A stretch of 64,000 nucleotides of DNA from Kibdelosporangium sp040675465 (GTDB taxonomy: Bacteria > Actinomycetota > Actinomycetes > Mycobacteriales > Pseudonocardiaceae), in contig NZ_JBFAPA010000003.1 in assembly GCF_040675465.1 (NCBI RefSeq), positions 248,001-312,000 on the forward strand. Direction: 5' to 3'. Positions 15,216-23,692 of this stretch are shown piece after piece (the stretch's first letter is position 1; each line of letters starts with the position of its first letter). A program made the position numbers and the translations under genes. Below the pieces are notes generated by a model, which made no database searches, was not told where the DNA came from, and worked only from the letters and a program-made list of their open reading frames with translations.

Positions 15216-16501
15216 CAGTCCACGAAGACGTCGGCGGCCTCGTTCCGGTCCCCAGGGACGAGGTTCCCGGCGTACGAGGAGAACGCCAGTACGCGTCCGT
15301 CCGCACTCAGCGAAGGCGCCACCGAGAAGTTGTCGCCCTGCCTGCCGAACACCGACACGCTGGCCCGCTTTGTCTTGCCGGTGCGCAGGTTCCTGACGAA
15401 GACGTCGTCGTAGTTGTTGGTGTCGCCGCGAACCAGGTTGGACGCCAGCGACGAGAACGCGACGTACTGGCCGTTCGCGCTGATCACCGCGCCGTACGGC
15501 TGCGACTCCGCGACCGTGCCGTCGGAAGCCGTGTTGACCCTGGTGATCGCTCCCGTGGTCATGTCCTTGACGAACATGTCCGGCGTGTCCTCGGTGTCCC
15601 CCGGCACGAGGTTGGCGCCCCACGCAACGAAAGCGACCTTGCGGCCGTCCGCGGTGATCGACGGCATCAACGTGTACGAAGTGGACTGCTCGCCGGTCGC
15701 CGTCGTGTTCGCGCGCACGATCGCGCCAGTGACGGTGTCCTTGACGAACATGTCAATACTGCCGTTGGTGTCCCCAGGCACCAGGTTCGTTGCCTGCGAG
15801 GGAAAGACCACGTATCGGCCGTTGGCGCTGATCGCGGTGCCGTGCACGACAAGGCGATCGCCCTGCGTCCCGTCGGCGGCCACGCTCACCCGCGAGATCG
15901 CCCCGGTCCGCACGTCCTTGACGAAGACATCGGCGACTTTGTTGGTATCACCGGGAACCAGGTTCGACGCGTCCGACCGGAACGCCACGAACCGCCCGTC
16001 CGCGCTCACCGACGGCGACCCGTACGAGGCGGCGTTGCCAAAAGACCCGTCCGCCGCCGAACTCACGACCGACAAAGCGCCGGTGCGACGGTCCTTGATG
16101 AACACGTCGTCCGCCCCATTGGTGTCCCCGGGAACGAGGTTCGTCGCACTGGACAGAAAGGCCACATAACGCGCATCGGCGCTCACACCGGGCGGATCGT
16201 ACGACGCCCCATCGCCTTCCTCCCCACGCGCGCCCACGCTCACGCGGCTGACCGATCCCGAATACCGGTCCTTGACAAAGACATCCGATACGCCATTGCC
16301 GTCATGCCGGACCAGGTTCGAAGCCTCGGAAGGGAAAACGACGTATCGCCCGTCCGCACTGAGCACGGGCGTCAGCGAGGCACCGTTTCCCAAGGCCCCG
16401 AACGAGGATCTGCTGACCAACGAGTCGAACGACACCGCGGAAGCTGGCGGCGCGACCAGAACCATCGCCACGACAGCGGCGAGCACACTCCGACCGACCA
16501 C
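15203..16501 (-). CDS. Secreted PD40/TolB-like beta-propeller protein
   Basis: After a signal peptide ending at ASA, this 432-aa protein has seven repeats of the pattern ADGRYVAF-x-S-x-A-NLVPGDTN-x3-DVFVKD-x2-TG, consistent with a seven-bladed propeller with calcium-type Asp/Asn loops. Such proteins are extracellular; no enzymatic residues are evident and the function is unknown. The GTG start has AAGGGG about 7 nt upstream. The gene is convergent with the lyase and lies 13 nt downstream of the TetR gene on the same strand. Confidence 0.85.
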   Translation of the reverse strand: MVGRSVLAAVVAMVLVAPPASAVSFDSLVSRSSFGALGNGASLTPVLSADGRYVVFPSEASNLVRHDGNGVSDVFVKDRYSGSVSRVSVGARGEEGDGASYDPPGVSADARYVAFLSSATNLVPGDTNGADDVFIKDRRTGALSVVSSAADGSFGNAASYGSPSVSADGRFVAFRSDASNLVPGDTNKVADVFVKDVRTGAISRVSVAADGTQGDRLVVHGTAISANGRYVVFPSQATNLVPGDTNGSIDMFVKDTVTGAIVRANTTATGEQSTSYTLMPSITADGRKVAFVAWGANLVPGDTEDTPDMFVKDMTTGAITRVNTASDGTVAESQPYGAVISANGQYVAFSSLASNLVRGDTNNYDDVFVRNLRTGKTKRASVSVFGRQGDNFSVAPSLSADGRVLAFSSYAGNLVPGDRNEAADVFVDCQSS

Positions 16502-16514
16502 GAAAAGACCCCTT

Positions 16515-17201
16515 CTATGTGTCTCCGGGTGCGGCGGAGTGCCCGGAGCTTACCCCGGACCGGATGCCGGCGAGAACGATTCGCAGGCCGTGCTCGAAGT
16601 TCTGGCCCGCGTCGCCGAACAGGTCCGGCAGAACGCTCGCGGTGAGCGGGAACCGCGTGGAGTCGACGGCGGCGGCCATCGCTTCGCGTTCGTAGGGGTT
16701 GGTGGCGTACTCGCCGCCGAGGCGGGCCTGTTCCTCGATCGTGTAGCCGATCGTGAAGTGGTAGATCACCGGGTAGCTACGGGCGGCGTAGTCGAGCGGG
16801 AAACCGGCGTCCAGCATCGCACCCAGGGACAGCTCGATCAGCCGGAACAACGCGGGATGCGCTGTGTTCGTGCCGGCTACGACCTTGGCGCCATCGCGGT
16901 ACCGCAGCATCTCGGCGTGCAGCCGCGAGGCGCGCTCGATGGTCCAGTCCTCCCACGTCACGCCCTGGCGCGGGGCCTCGACCTCGGAGCTGGCCGCCAC
17001 CAGGATCACCTCGGCCATCGCGTCCAGCAGCTCACGCTTGCTTTTGACGTGCCAATACAGCGCGGAGGCCTGAACGTCGAAGTGCTTGGCCACCAAGCGC
17101 ATCGTCAGCCCGTCCAGGCCATGCTCGGCCAGCAGGTCGAGTGCCGCCCGGGCGATTCCGTCTCGAGTCAGCTTCACACTTGACAGCTTAACATCGTTCA
17201 T
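16515..17201 (-). CDS. Tetracycline repressor-like TetR regulator
   Basis: From ATG 17201 this 228-aa protein aligns by eye with the true TetR repressor class: HTH ending QASALYWHVKSKRELLDAM (TetR: QPTLYWHVKNKR), and core segments WEDWTIERASRL, YRDGAKVVAGT and YHFTIGYTIEEQ. The frame is open further upstream, but there it merely reads the operator repeats. The start sits within the operator array, suggesting autorepression and control of the divergent FAD monooxygenase. The TetR His64 region that grips tetracycline is not conserved, so the inducer is probably another compound. Confidence 0.85.
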   Translation of the reverse strand: MNDVKLSSVKLTRDGIARAALDLLAEHGLDGLTMRLVAKHFDVQASALYWHVKSKRELLDAMAEVILVAASSEVEAPRQGVTWEDWTIERASRLHAEMLRYRDGAKVVAGTNTAHPALFRLIELSLGAMLDAGFPLDYAARSYPVIYHFTIGYTIEEQARLGGEYATNPYEREAMAAAVDSTRFPLTASVLPDLFGDAGQNFEHGLRIVLAGIRSGVSSGHSAAPGDT

Positions 17202-17242
17202 TTCATCCTGTACGTCGTTCAGTGAGTGCTGAACGTCGTTCA
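17188..17242. promoter_or_regulatory. Three phased TetR operator sites
   Basis: Three 13-bp sites start exactly 21 bp apart: TTAACATCGTTCA (17188), TGTACGTCGTTCA (17209) and TGAACGTCGTTCA (17230). The last is a perfect palindrome around its central T; the other two keep the CGTTCA half. The array covers the space between the TetR start (17201) and the monooxygenase start (17256). Two-turn spacing places the sites on one face of the DNA, allowing several dimers to bind side by side. Confidence 0.8.
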
Positions 17243-17255
17243 GGGAGGGATCGAG

Positions 17256-18713
17256 ATGGACGTGATCGTCGCGGGCGCCGGGCCGACCGGGCTGATGCTG
17301 GCTTACGAGCTGCGACTGGCCGGGCTGGACGTGTTGGCGGTCGACCGGGCGGAGGGCCGGGACACCACCGAGTCGAGGGCGGGCGGCATCCACGCACGCA
17401 CCATGGAGGTACTGGACCAGCGCGGACTGCTGGACGATTTCCTCGCACAGGGCCGATGCCTGCAGGCTGGGCACTTCTCCGGGCTCCGGCTGGACTTCAG
17501 CGGGTTCGACACGCGGTATCCGTTCCTGTTGTCGTTGCTGCAGCGCAGGATCGAGGTGCTACTGGAACGGCACGTGCTGGAGCTGGGTGTGCCGATCCGC
17601 TGGTCGGCTGAGGTCACCTCGGTGTCGCAGAACGAAAGCGGCGTCGAGGTGGTCGCCGGTGGCGAGACGATCCGGGCGAAGTACCTGGTGGGGTGCGATG
17701 GTGGCCGGAGTGTCGTGCGCAAGCAGGCCGGGATCGGTTTCACCGGAACCGACCCGACCATGACGTCGCTGCTCGGCGATGTCGAACTGGCCGAGCCGCC
17801 TGCCGATCTGAGGTTCATGACCCGCAGTGACCACGGCGACTACTCCGTCATCCCGTTCGAGCCGGGCTGGTATCGCGTGATGGTGGGGCAGTACGACCGC
17901 GTCCTGGACCGGGACGAACCCGTCACGCTGGAGTCGTTGCGCGCGGCCCTGATCAAGGTCGCCGGGACGGACTTCGGCATGCACAGCCCGCGCTGGCTGT
18001 CGAAGTTCAACGACAGCACCCGATTGGCCGCGAACTACCGCAGCGGCAGGGTTTTCCTCGCCGGGGACGCCGCCCACATCCACTACCCCGCCGGTGGCCA
18101 GGGGTTGAACATGGGCGTGCAGGACGCGGTCAACCTGGGCTGGAAGCTCGCCGCGGTGATCCGCGGCGAGGCGCCGGAGTCGCTTTTGGACACTTACCAG
18201 ACCGAGCGGCGCCCAGTGGCCGAGCGGGTCCTCGAGAACACACGAGCGCAGTCCGCGTTGTCCCAGCCCACCCCGCAGACGCAGGCATTACGCGACATCC
18301 TGGCGTCGCTGATCGACCTCGGCCCGGTGAACGACCGGCTCGGGTACATGATCACCGCGCTCGATGTGCGGTACCCGATGACCGGCGAACATCCTTTGGT
18401 CGGCCGGCGGGTCCCGGACCAGGGTCTGAAGACCGCCGACGGCGAGGTGCGGCTGTTCTCGCTGCTGCACGGCGGCCGTCCGGTTCTGCTCTCCCTCGGC
18501 GGCCAGGTCGGGCTGCCAGACGGATGGGCAGACCGTGTCGAAGTCGTCGAGGCGCAGTGCACTTCGGACTGGACCATTCCGCTGATCGGCGCGGTTCCGG
18601 ACGTTTCGGCGGTGTTGATCCGGCCGGACGGATACGTCGCTTGGGTTGGTTCCGCAGGTCAGGAGGGTCTGACCAATGCGCTGAGCACGTGGTTCGGTCC
18701 GGCGCGGGGTTGA
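17256..18713 (+). CDS. FAD-dependent aromatic monooxygenase (rifampicin/tetracycline monooxygenase-like)
   Basis: The frame is open from 17226, but GGGAGG before ATG 17256 gives a 485-aa flavoprotein. It has GAGPTG (7-12), the GCDGGRSVVRK DG motif, and GRVFLAGDAAHIHYPAGGQG for FAD. The C-terminal thioredoxin-like tail is as in the PHBH/Rox group. Family members hydroxylate phenols or inactivate antibiotics such as rifampicin (Rox) and tetracyclines (TetX). Pairing with a divergent tetracycline-repressor-like gene suggests inducible detoxification or resistance. The substrate is inferred and unproven. Confidence 0.85.
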   Translation: MDVIVAGAGPTGLMLAYELRLAGLDVLAVDRAEGRDTTESRAGGIHARTMEVLDQRGLLDDFLAQGRCLQAGHFSGLRLDFSGFDTRYPFLLSLLQRRIEVLLERHVLELGVPIRWSAEVTSVSQNESGVEVVAGGETIRAKYLVGCDGGRSVVRKQAGIGFTGTDPTMTSLLGDVELAEPPADLRFMTRSDHGDYSVIPFEPGWYRVMVGQYDRVLDRDEPVTLESLRAALIKVAGTDFGMHSPRWLSKFNDSTRLAANYRSGRVFLAGDAAHIHYPAGGQGLNMGVQDAVNLGWKLAAVIRGEAPESLLDTYQTERRPVAERVLENTRAQSALSQPTPQTQALRDILASLIDLGPVNDRLGYMITALDVRYPMTGEHPLVGRRVPDQGLKTADGEVRLFSLLHGGRPVLLSLGGQVGLPDGWADRVEVVEAQCTSDWTIPLIGAVPDVSAVLIRPDGYVAWVGSAGQEGLTNALSTWFGPARG

Positions 18714-18734
18714 CAGTCGGGTTAGATTGGTCCA

Positions 18735-19451
18735 GTGGATGAGCCACTAGACCTCATTGAGCGGGGCACGGTGGTGGACGCCCTGGTCGCCCGGATCAGG
18801 GCGGACATCTTGAACGGGCGCTACCCGCCGGGTTCGCTGCTGCCGCCGGAACGCGCGCTCGCGGAGAGCTACGGCGTGACAAGGACTTCGCTCAAGCACG
18901 CCTTGGTCCGATTGGCTCAGGCCGGCTTGATCGCCACCAAACACGGTGTGGGTACGAGGGTTCTGGACTACGCACGGCTACGCAGCCTGGAGTTGTTGCC
19001 CGAGCTGGTGATGGCGGACGCGCCCGGCTGGTTCGTCGAGATCTTCGAGACCAGGCGGGAGATCGGGGCGCTGGTCGCCGCCCGCGCCGCCGAGCGGGCC
19101 GGTGACGCGCATCGAGCCCGGCTCACGGACCTGCTGGAACGGGTTCGGGACGCGGCGGACGCGGACGCGGCCCAGGTCGCCGAGTGTGATGTGCACCGGG
19201 TGCTCGGCGAGGCGTGCGGCAACCGGGTCTACCGGATCCTGGTCGACACCCTGCTGGATGCCTACATGCCGGTGCGCGGGCTGTTCGTCCACCCGTTCAC
19301 CGATCCCCCGGCCGCCGCGGCCCGGCTCGCGCCGGTCGTCGAGGCGGTCCTCACCGGGGACCCCGCGCGCGCCCACACCGCGGCGACCGCGTACTTGGCC
19401 GAGACCGAACGTCTGATGCTGGGAGGCAACGGTGCCAACGACATTCCGTGA
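18735..19451 (+). CDS. GntR/FadR-family regulator with FCD domain
   Basis: This 238-aa protein has an N-terminal winged HTH (LNGRYPPGSLLPPERALAES, then RTSLKHALVRLAQAGLI) and an all-helical FCD ligand domain that includes DVHRVLGEACGN with metal-binding-type Asp/His. The size and the ETRREIGALVAARAAERA helix fit FadR-type fatty acid or acyl-CoA responsive regulators. It starts at a GTG. The next gene begins inside its 3' end with its own GGGAGG, so the regulator, the 433-aa protein and the GMC oxidoreductase are one transcription unit. Confidence 0.88.
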   Translation: MDEPLDLIERGTVVDALVARIRADILNGRYPPGSLLPPERALAESYGVTRTSLKHALVRLAQAGLIATKHGVGTRVLDYARLRSLELLPELVMADAPGWFVEIFETRREIGALVAARAAERAGDAHRARLTDLLERVRDAADADAAQVAECDVHRVLGEACGNRVYRILVDTLLDAYMPVRGLFVHPFTDPPAAAARLAPVVEAVLTGDPARAHTAATAYLAETERLMLGGNGANDIP

Positions 19452-20733
19452 GACCATGGCCGGCACGATCACGCTCGCCGACGGTCCGCGGCCGGTCCGG
19501 ATGGACCTCGACGTGACCGTGCCCGGCGTGCTCAAACCATGGTCCGATGTGGACGGAACGTTCACCGGCCGGGTCCGGATCGACGGCCTGGCCGACTCGC
19601 CGACCACTGGCACCCTCCGGATCGCGCCGATGAAGGCCCGGATCATCCACTACCGCTGCACATTCCAGGCCTCGGACGGGCGCGAGCTGACGCTCGACGG
19701 CCACAAGTCCATCGACTACCGGCATCCCGTGCGCTCGATGACGACTCTGCCAGCGACCGTCACGGATTCCTCAGGTGTGCTCGGCGAGGCGGACCTGAGC
19801 TTCGACACTCGTGACCTGCCCAGGTTCCTGGGCAGCTTCCGGCTGGATTCTGCCGTGCTGGAGCCAAGATGGCGGGGTCAGCCGGGGCGGTTGGAGGTCT
19901 GGTACACGACGTTGACCGATCCCGCGACGGGCACGGGTGTGTGGCTGCACCGGGAGATGGTCGCGCCGACCGACGGCAGCGAGGCGCACGTTCTCGGCTG
20001 GGCCGCGGTGTTCCCGCCCGGCGAACCCCCGCGGCACGGCCGGTTCGGCCCGTTCCCCAACGACGGCAGGCAGATCACCAGCGCCGGGGACATCCACTGG
20101 GACCTGCGCTCCACCAGCGACAGCAAACCGCTGTACACCTTCCCGAAGTGGGCCTGGGACACGGAACTGCTGCCTGCCGCCCAGGTTGTGGCCGAGCCGC
20201 ACGCGTTGTTCTCCGGCACCGTCAAGTGGCCCGGTGGCGAACTCACCCTCAACGACGCTCCCGGCGGCAACTCCCGGATCTACGGTCACGGCAACGGCCA
20301 ACGCTGGGCCTGGTTGCACGCCGATCTCGGCAATGGTGACGTCCTGGAGATCGTGAGTGCGGTCGCCCGTCGCCAGCCCCTGCGTTCCCTGCGTCCTTTG
20401 ACGTTCCTCAAGCTCCGGGTCAACGGCCATGAATGGCCCAGCAACACTCTCCTTGCCGCGCCACGGTTCCACGCCGAGATCGACCGTCCTTCGTGGAGTG
20501 TCGCCGGACGGGTGGGCGACTGGCGGATCTCCGTTGTCGTGACTCAACCCGACGACGGCACTCTCTCGCTCGAGTACCGCGATCCGGACGGCAGCACCGC
20601 CACGTGCTGGAACAGCGAACGCTCGTCCGCACACATCACGTTGGAGGAACGCCGGAACGGCACCTGGCGCCAGCACCGAACCTGGGACATCCACGACACC
20701 GCCCACGCCGAAGTAGGCGGCCGTGGTGACTGA
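19432..20733 (+). CDS. Conserved protein of unknown function upstream of a GMC oxidoreductase
   Basis: This 433-aa protein starts at GTG 19432 (GGGAGG 5 nt upstream). No signal peptide or membrane helix is evident. It is rich in beta-strand-like segments such as TFTGRVRIDGL, SFRLDSAVLE and WAWLHADLGNG; the HGNGQRWAWLH / EIVSA part vaguely recalls lipocalin-like AttH/CrtC hydratase-type proteins, but I cannot confirm it. It overlaps both the FadR gene and the GMC oxidoreductase start, so its role is probably tied to the same lipid or steroid substrate. Function not recognised. Confidence 0.7.
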   Translation: MPTTFRETMAGTITLADGPRPVRMDLDVTVPGVLKPWSDVDGTFTGRVRIDGLADSPTTGTLRIAPMKARIIHYRCTFQASDGRELTLDGHKSIDYRHPVRSMTTLPATVTDSSGVLGEADLSFDTRDLPRFLGSFRLDSAVLEPRWRGQPGRLEVWYTTLTDPATGTGVWLHREMVAPTDGSEAHVLGWAAVFPPGEPPRHGRFGPFPNDGRQITSAGDIHWDLRSTSDSKPLYTFPKWAWDTELLPAAQVVAEPHALFSGTVKWPGGELTLNDAPGGNSRIYGHGNGQRWAWLHADLGNGDVLEIVSAVARRQPLRSLRPLTFLKLRVNGHEWPSNTLLAAPRFHAEIDRPSWSVAGRVGDWRISVVVTQPDDGTLSLEYRDPDGSTATCWNSERSSAHITLEERRNGTWRQHRTWDIHDTAHAEVGGRGD

Positions 20734-22393
20734 GCGGGCGATCGCCGCCGCCCTTGGCGTTTCGCGGAGCGAGGCCCGGGCGGTCGCGGATCGGTTCGCG
20801 CGGTTGACCGCCGGGTTTCCCGCGGTGGCCCGGTTGGGGATCCGGGCGTTGCCTGTAGGCCTTGACCTGGTGAAGCTCCCGCTGCTGCTGGCCGCCAACC
20901 CCGAGACCACCGGCGACTTCCAGCCAGGCGGGCGTCCCGATCCGCCGCTGACCTGCATTCCGTCGTGGGAGTGGCGGGGGGCTCGGGCCGATGTCGTCAT
21001 CGTCGGCTCTGGCGCCGGTGGGGCCGTGGTAGCCAAGGTTCTGGCGGAGGCCGGGGTTGATGTCGTTGTTGTCGAGGAGGGGCGGCGGCATACGGCCGAG
21101 GACTTCCGGCGAACGTCGACCTTCGACCGGTTCCGGGAGCTGTACCGGGACTCTGGGGCGACAGTCGCGTTAGGACTCCCACCTGTGGTTCTGCCGCTCG
21201 GCAGGGGCGTTGGCGGGACGACGTTGGTGAACTCCGGGACGTGCTTCCGGACGCCGGACACGGTGCTCAAACGGTGGCAGGACGACTGGGGCGTGCCTAC
21301 CGAGCACTTTCCGTCCCTTCTGGATTCCGTCGAGGACATGCTCCAAGTGCGCAAACAACCGGAGAACGTCCTCGGCGGGAACGGACAGCGGGCCCTGAAA
21401 GGCGCACTAGCGCTCGGATGGGAGGCTCAACCGTTGCGGCGCAACGCTCCCGGCTGCGCGGGGAGCTGCCAGTGCGCGGTGGGGTGTCCCCGCAACGCCA
21501 AGAACGGCGTCCACCTCAACGCCCTGCCGGACGCCTGCGCCAACGGCGCAAGAATCATCACCGAGGCGCGGGTCGAGCGGATCATCACCGCCCGCGGCCG
21601 CGCCGAAGGAGTCCTGATCCGGCGACCGGACGGGACAAGCTTCGTTCTCCGAGCCGACATTGTCGTCGCGGCGGCGGGCGCGACCGAGACCCCGCCCCTG
21701 CTCCGACGCTCGGGTCTGGGCCAACACCCCATGCTGGGCAAGGGAATGGCGGTGCATCCCGCGACCTCGGTGGCCGGACGGTTCCCGGAGAAGGTCAACG
21801 CTGCCAAAGGAGTCCTGCAAAGCGTTGGGATCGAACGGTTCCACGACGAAGGCATCCTCATCGAGGCCACCGCGAGCCCGGCCGGGCTGATCACGTTCCC
21901 GCTTCCTCTCGAAGAGATCCCGCGCCGCGACCACCTCGCCTACCTCGGCGCGATGATCGCCGACGCCCCCTCGGGCGAGGTCCACGGCAGGAGACGAGCC
22001 ATCCCGGCCTACCGGCTGACCACGCAGGACGCGGGCAAACTCCGCAAGGCGATGATCGAGATGGGCCGGGTGCTGTTCGCCGCCGGAGCCGAGGAAGTCC
22101 TTACCGGCCTGGGCAAACATCCCCGGGCGCGAACCACCGAGCACCTTGAGGAGATCGTCCGGTCGACCCCGGCGGCGCGGCTCAGGGTCGCGGCGTTCCA
22201 CCCCACGGGCACCGCCCGGATGGGCGCCGACCAGCAACATGCACCCGTCGACGTCACCGGGCGGCTGCGCGGTGTACAAGGTGTATACATCGCGGATGCG
22301 TCTTGCATACCGACCTGTCCCGAGGTGAACCCGCAGCTCAGCATCATGGCGATGGCCATGTCGATCGCGGACGGGATCACGAAAGCGTCTTGA
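20723..22393 (+). CDS. GMC-family FAD oxidoreductase
   Basis: This 556-aa flavoenzyme begins at a GTG overlapping the previous stop. VIVGSGAGGAVVAKVL (about 92-107) binds FAD; LGRGVGGTTLVNSG is the GMC motif; GCAGSCQCAVGCPRNAKN is a Cys-rich insert typical of long-chain alcohol/cholesterol oxidase-like GMC proteins. The C-terminal FHPTGTARMG and NPQLSIMAMA contain the catalytic His and Asn. It may oxidise a long-chain alcohol, sterol or terpenoid alcohol; the FadR-type regulator supports a lipid substrate. The 3' end carries an AT-rich motif (22281-22313) and overlaps the convergent gene by 17 nt. Confidence 0.85.
   Translation: MVTERAIAAALGVSRSEARAVADRFARLTAGFPAVARLGIRALPVGLDLVKLPLLLAANPETTGDFQPGGRPDPPLTCIPSWEWRGARADVVIVGSGAGGAVVAKVLAEAGVDVVVVEEGRRHTAEDFRRTSTFDRFRELYRDSGATVALGLPPVVLPLGRGVGGTTLVNSGTCFRTPDTVLKRWQDDWGVPTEHFPSLLDSVEDMLQVRKQPENVLGGNGQRALKGALALGWEAQPLRRNAPGCAGSCQCAVGCPRNAKNGVHLNALPDACANGARIITEARVERIITARGRAEGVLIRRPDGTSFVLRADIVVAAAGATETPPLLRRSGLGQHPMLGKGMAVHPATSVAGRFPEKVNAAKGVLQSVGIERFHDEGILIEATASPAGLITFPLPLEEIPRRDHLAYLGAMIADAPSGEVHGRRRAIPAYRLTTQDAGKLRKAMIEMGRVLFAAGAEEVLTGLGKHPRARTTEHLEEIVRSTPAARLRVAAFHPTGTARMGADQQHAPVDVTGRLRGVQGVYIADASCIPTCPEVNPQLSIMAMAMSIADGITKAS
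22270..22313. repeat. 11-bp-phased AT-rich motif cluster inside GMC oxidoreductase gene
   Basis: GTGTATACATC (22281) and TTGCATACCGA (22303) lie exactly 22 bp apart, in the same register as a weaker unit CGGTGTACAAG (22270). They resemble the TTGTATACATC unit seen at 52136-52157 and 11486. The codons used here (GTA, CAA, ATA-type AT-rich triplets) contrast with the surrounding GC-rich gene. Confidence 0.55.
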
Positions 22394-22922
22394 GCTCCGC
22401 GACCGAGGTCCCCGAAATCCGCGCCCACACCACACGCTCGCCGTCGCCGTAAATGGCGATCGCGGTGTCCGGGCCGGTGGTCAGCACCTGCGAGGGTGAG
22501 TCGGTCAACTCGGCCAGCAGCACCTCACGAGGGGCGGGCGGTGGCGGAACCGGGGCACCGGCCTCGGTGAAAACGTCGGTGATGTGTTCGAGCGCCATTA
22601 CCGCCCGCGGAAAACCGGAGAAAGCCGCGGCCTCGGTGATCACCTCGGTGATCTCGGCCGGGGCGAGGCCCGAGGAAAGCCCGGTCCGGGTGTGCACGCG
22701 AATGGGCGTCCCGGCGCCACCGGACGCGATGATCGCGGAAATCGCGGCCGCCTCACGCATTCGGGGGTCCAATGCCGGCCGCGAGTGCAAATGCCCGTAG
22801 ACGACCCCGACCGCGAGTTCCTCGAGACCGGGAGCGACCTTGAAGATCCGGTCCAGCCGCGCCTTGCCGTCGGGAACCAGCGAGCCGAACGTGTCCCGGC
22901 CGAGCGCGTGCTCGTCTTTCAC
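22377..22922 (-). CDS. Carboxymuconolactone decarboxylase-family protein
   Basis: This 181-aa protein has the CMD helical motif in HLHSRPALDPRMREAAAISA and VHTRTGLSSGLAPAEITEVI. The AhpD-type Cys-x-x-Cys/His redox motif is absent, so it is closer to gamma-carboxymuconolactone decarboxylase (PcaC) than to peroxidase-type members. A roughly 45-aa C-terminal extension is present. It overlaps the upstream dienelactone hydrolase gene by 4 nt (ATGA), and the pair could act on lactones from aromatic breakdown. The exact substrate is not known. Confidence 0.82.
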   Translation of the reverse strand: MKDEHALGRDTFGSLVPDGKARLDRIFKVAPGLEELAVGVVYGHLHSRPALDPRMREAAAISAIIASGGAGTPIRVHTRTGLSSGLAPAEITEVITEAAAFSGFPRAVMALEHITDVFTEAGAPVPPPPAPREVLLAELTDSPSQVLTTGPDTAIAIYGDGERVVWARISGTSVAELKTLS

Positions 22923-23614
22923 AGGTACCTCCGCAGGAACTCCTCGGTCAGCCGCCAGGCCCGTTCCGCCGGTTCCGGCTGGTAGAACATCTCGGAAACG
23001 CGGTTATGAAAAGCGTGTCCCCCGTCGGGCTGAATGTGCAGTTCCACGGTGTCACGGCCGGCGACCGCCTCGGCCACGGCTGCGACCTTCTCGGCCGGAA
23101 TGTACGGATCCTGACCCCCGAAGTGCAGCTGCAAGGGCGACGAGATCTCGCCGGCCAGGTGGAGCATGTCCGGCACGCCCGACCCGTAGAAGGACACGAC
23201 GGCGGAAGGCTTGGTCCGCGCGGCCACCCCGAACGCGACCGTTCCGCCCAGGCAGAACCCGAGTACACCGACCCGGTCGACCTCGGGCAGACCGGCCAGG
23301 TGGTCCAGCGCGAGCACCGAGTCGGCGATGCCTGTCTGCAGGTCGAACTGGCTGGCAACGGTCATCGACGCGGCCATCCCCGCCTTGGAGTGCTCGCCGC
23401 GCCACCCCGGCTGAACCCGCCAGAACAGGTCCGGCGCACCCACCACGTAACCCAATGAGGTGAGATCCGCGGCTACCGCCTCGATGTACTCGCCCACTCC
23501 GAAGATCTCCTGAAGCAGGAGAACTCCATGGCCACGGCCGTTTTCCGGCAGCCAAACCCTCATGTCGAACTGGCCAATTGGCGCGAAAACTGATTCAGTA
23601 CGCTCTCGTGTCAC
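22919..23614 (-). CDS. Dienelactone hydrolase family protein
   Basis: This 231-aa alpha/beta hydrolase has a nucleophilic Cys in GFCLGG, an Asp in GGQDPYIP and a His in DGGHAFHN, the DLH triad, plus LLQEIFG with the Glu that activates the Cys. Length is normal for the family. DLH opens 4-carboxymethylenebutenolide in chlorocatechol pathways, but many homologues have other substrates. It is coupled to the CMD-family gene. The ATG at 23614 lies close to the divergent beta-helix lipoprotein gene. Confidence 0.88.
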   Translation of the reverse strand: MTRERTESVFAPIGQFDMRVWLPENGRGHGVLLLQEIFGVGEYIEAVAADLTSLGYVVGAPDLFWRVQPGWRGEHSKAGMAASMTVASQFDLQTGIADSVLALDHLAGLPEVDRVGVLGFCLGGTVAFGVAARTKPSAVVSFYGSGVPDMLHLAGEISSPLQLHFGGQDPYIPAEKVAAVAEAVAGRDTVELHIQPDGGHAFHNRVSEMFYQPEPAERAWRLTEEFLRRYL

Positions 23615-23692
23615 GAGATGAAACCTACCTGTTGGAACTCAACAAACCACACGCGTGGGAATACCGGTGAGTATTCACACCAGGGAGGCCGA

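Noticed and set aside
16430..16514. Promoter between TetR and propeller genes
   Set aside because: Only 13 bp separate the two; no distinct promoter motif could be supported.
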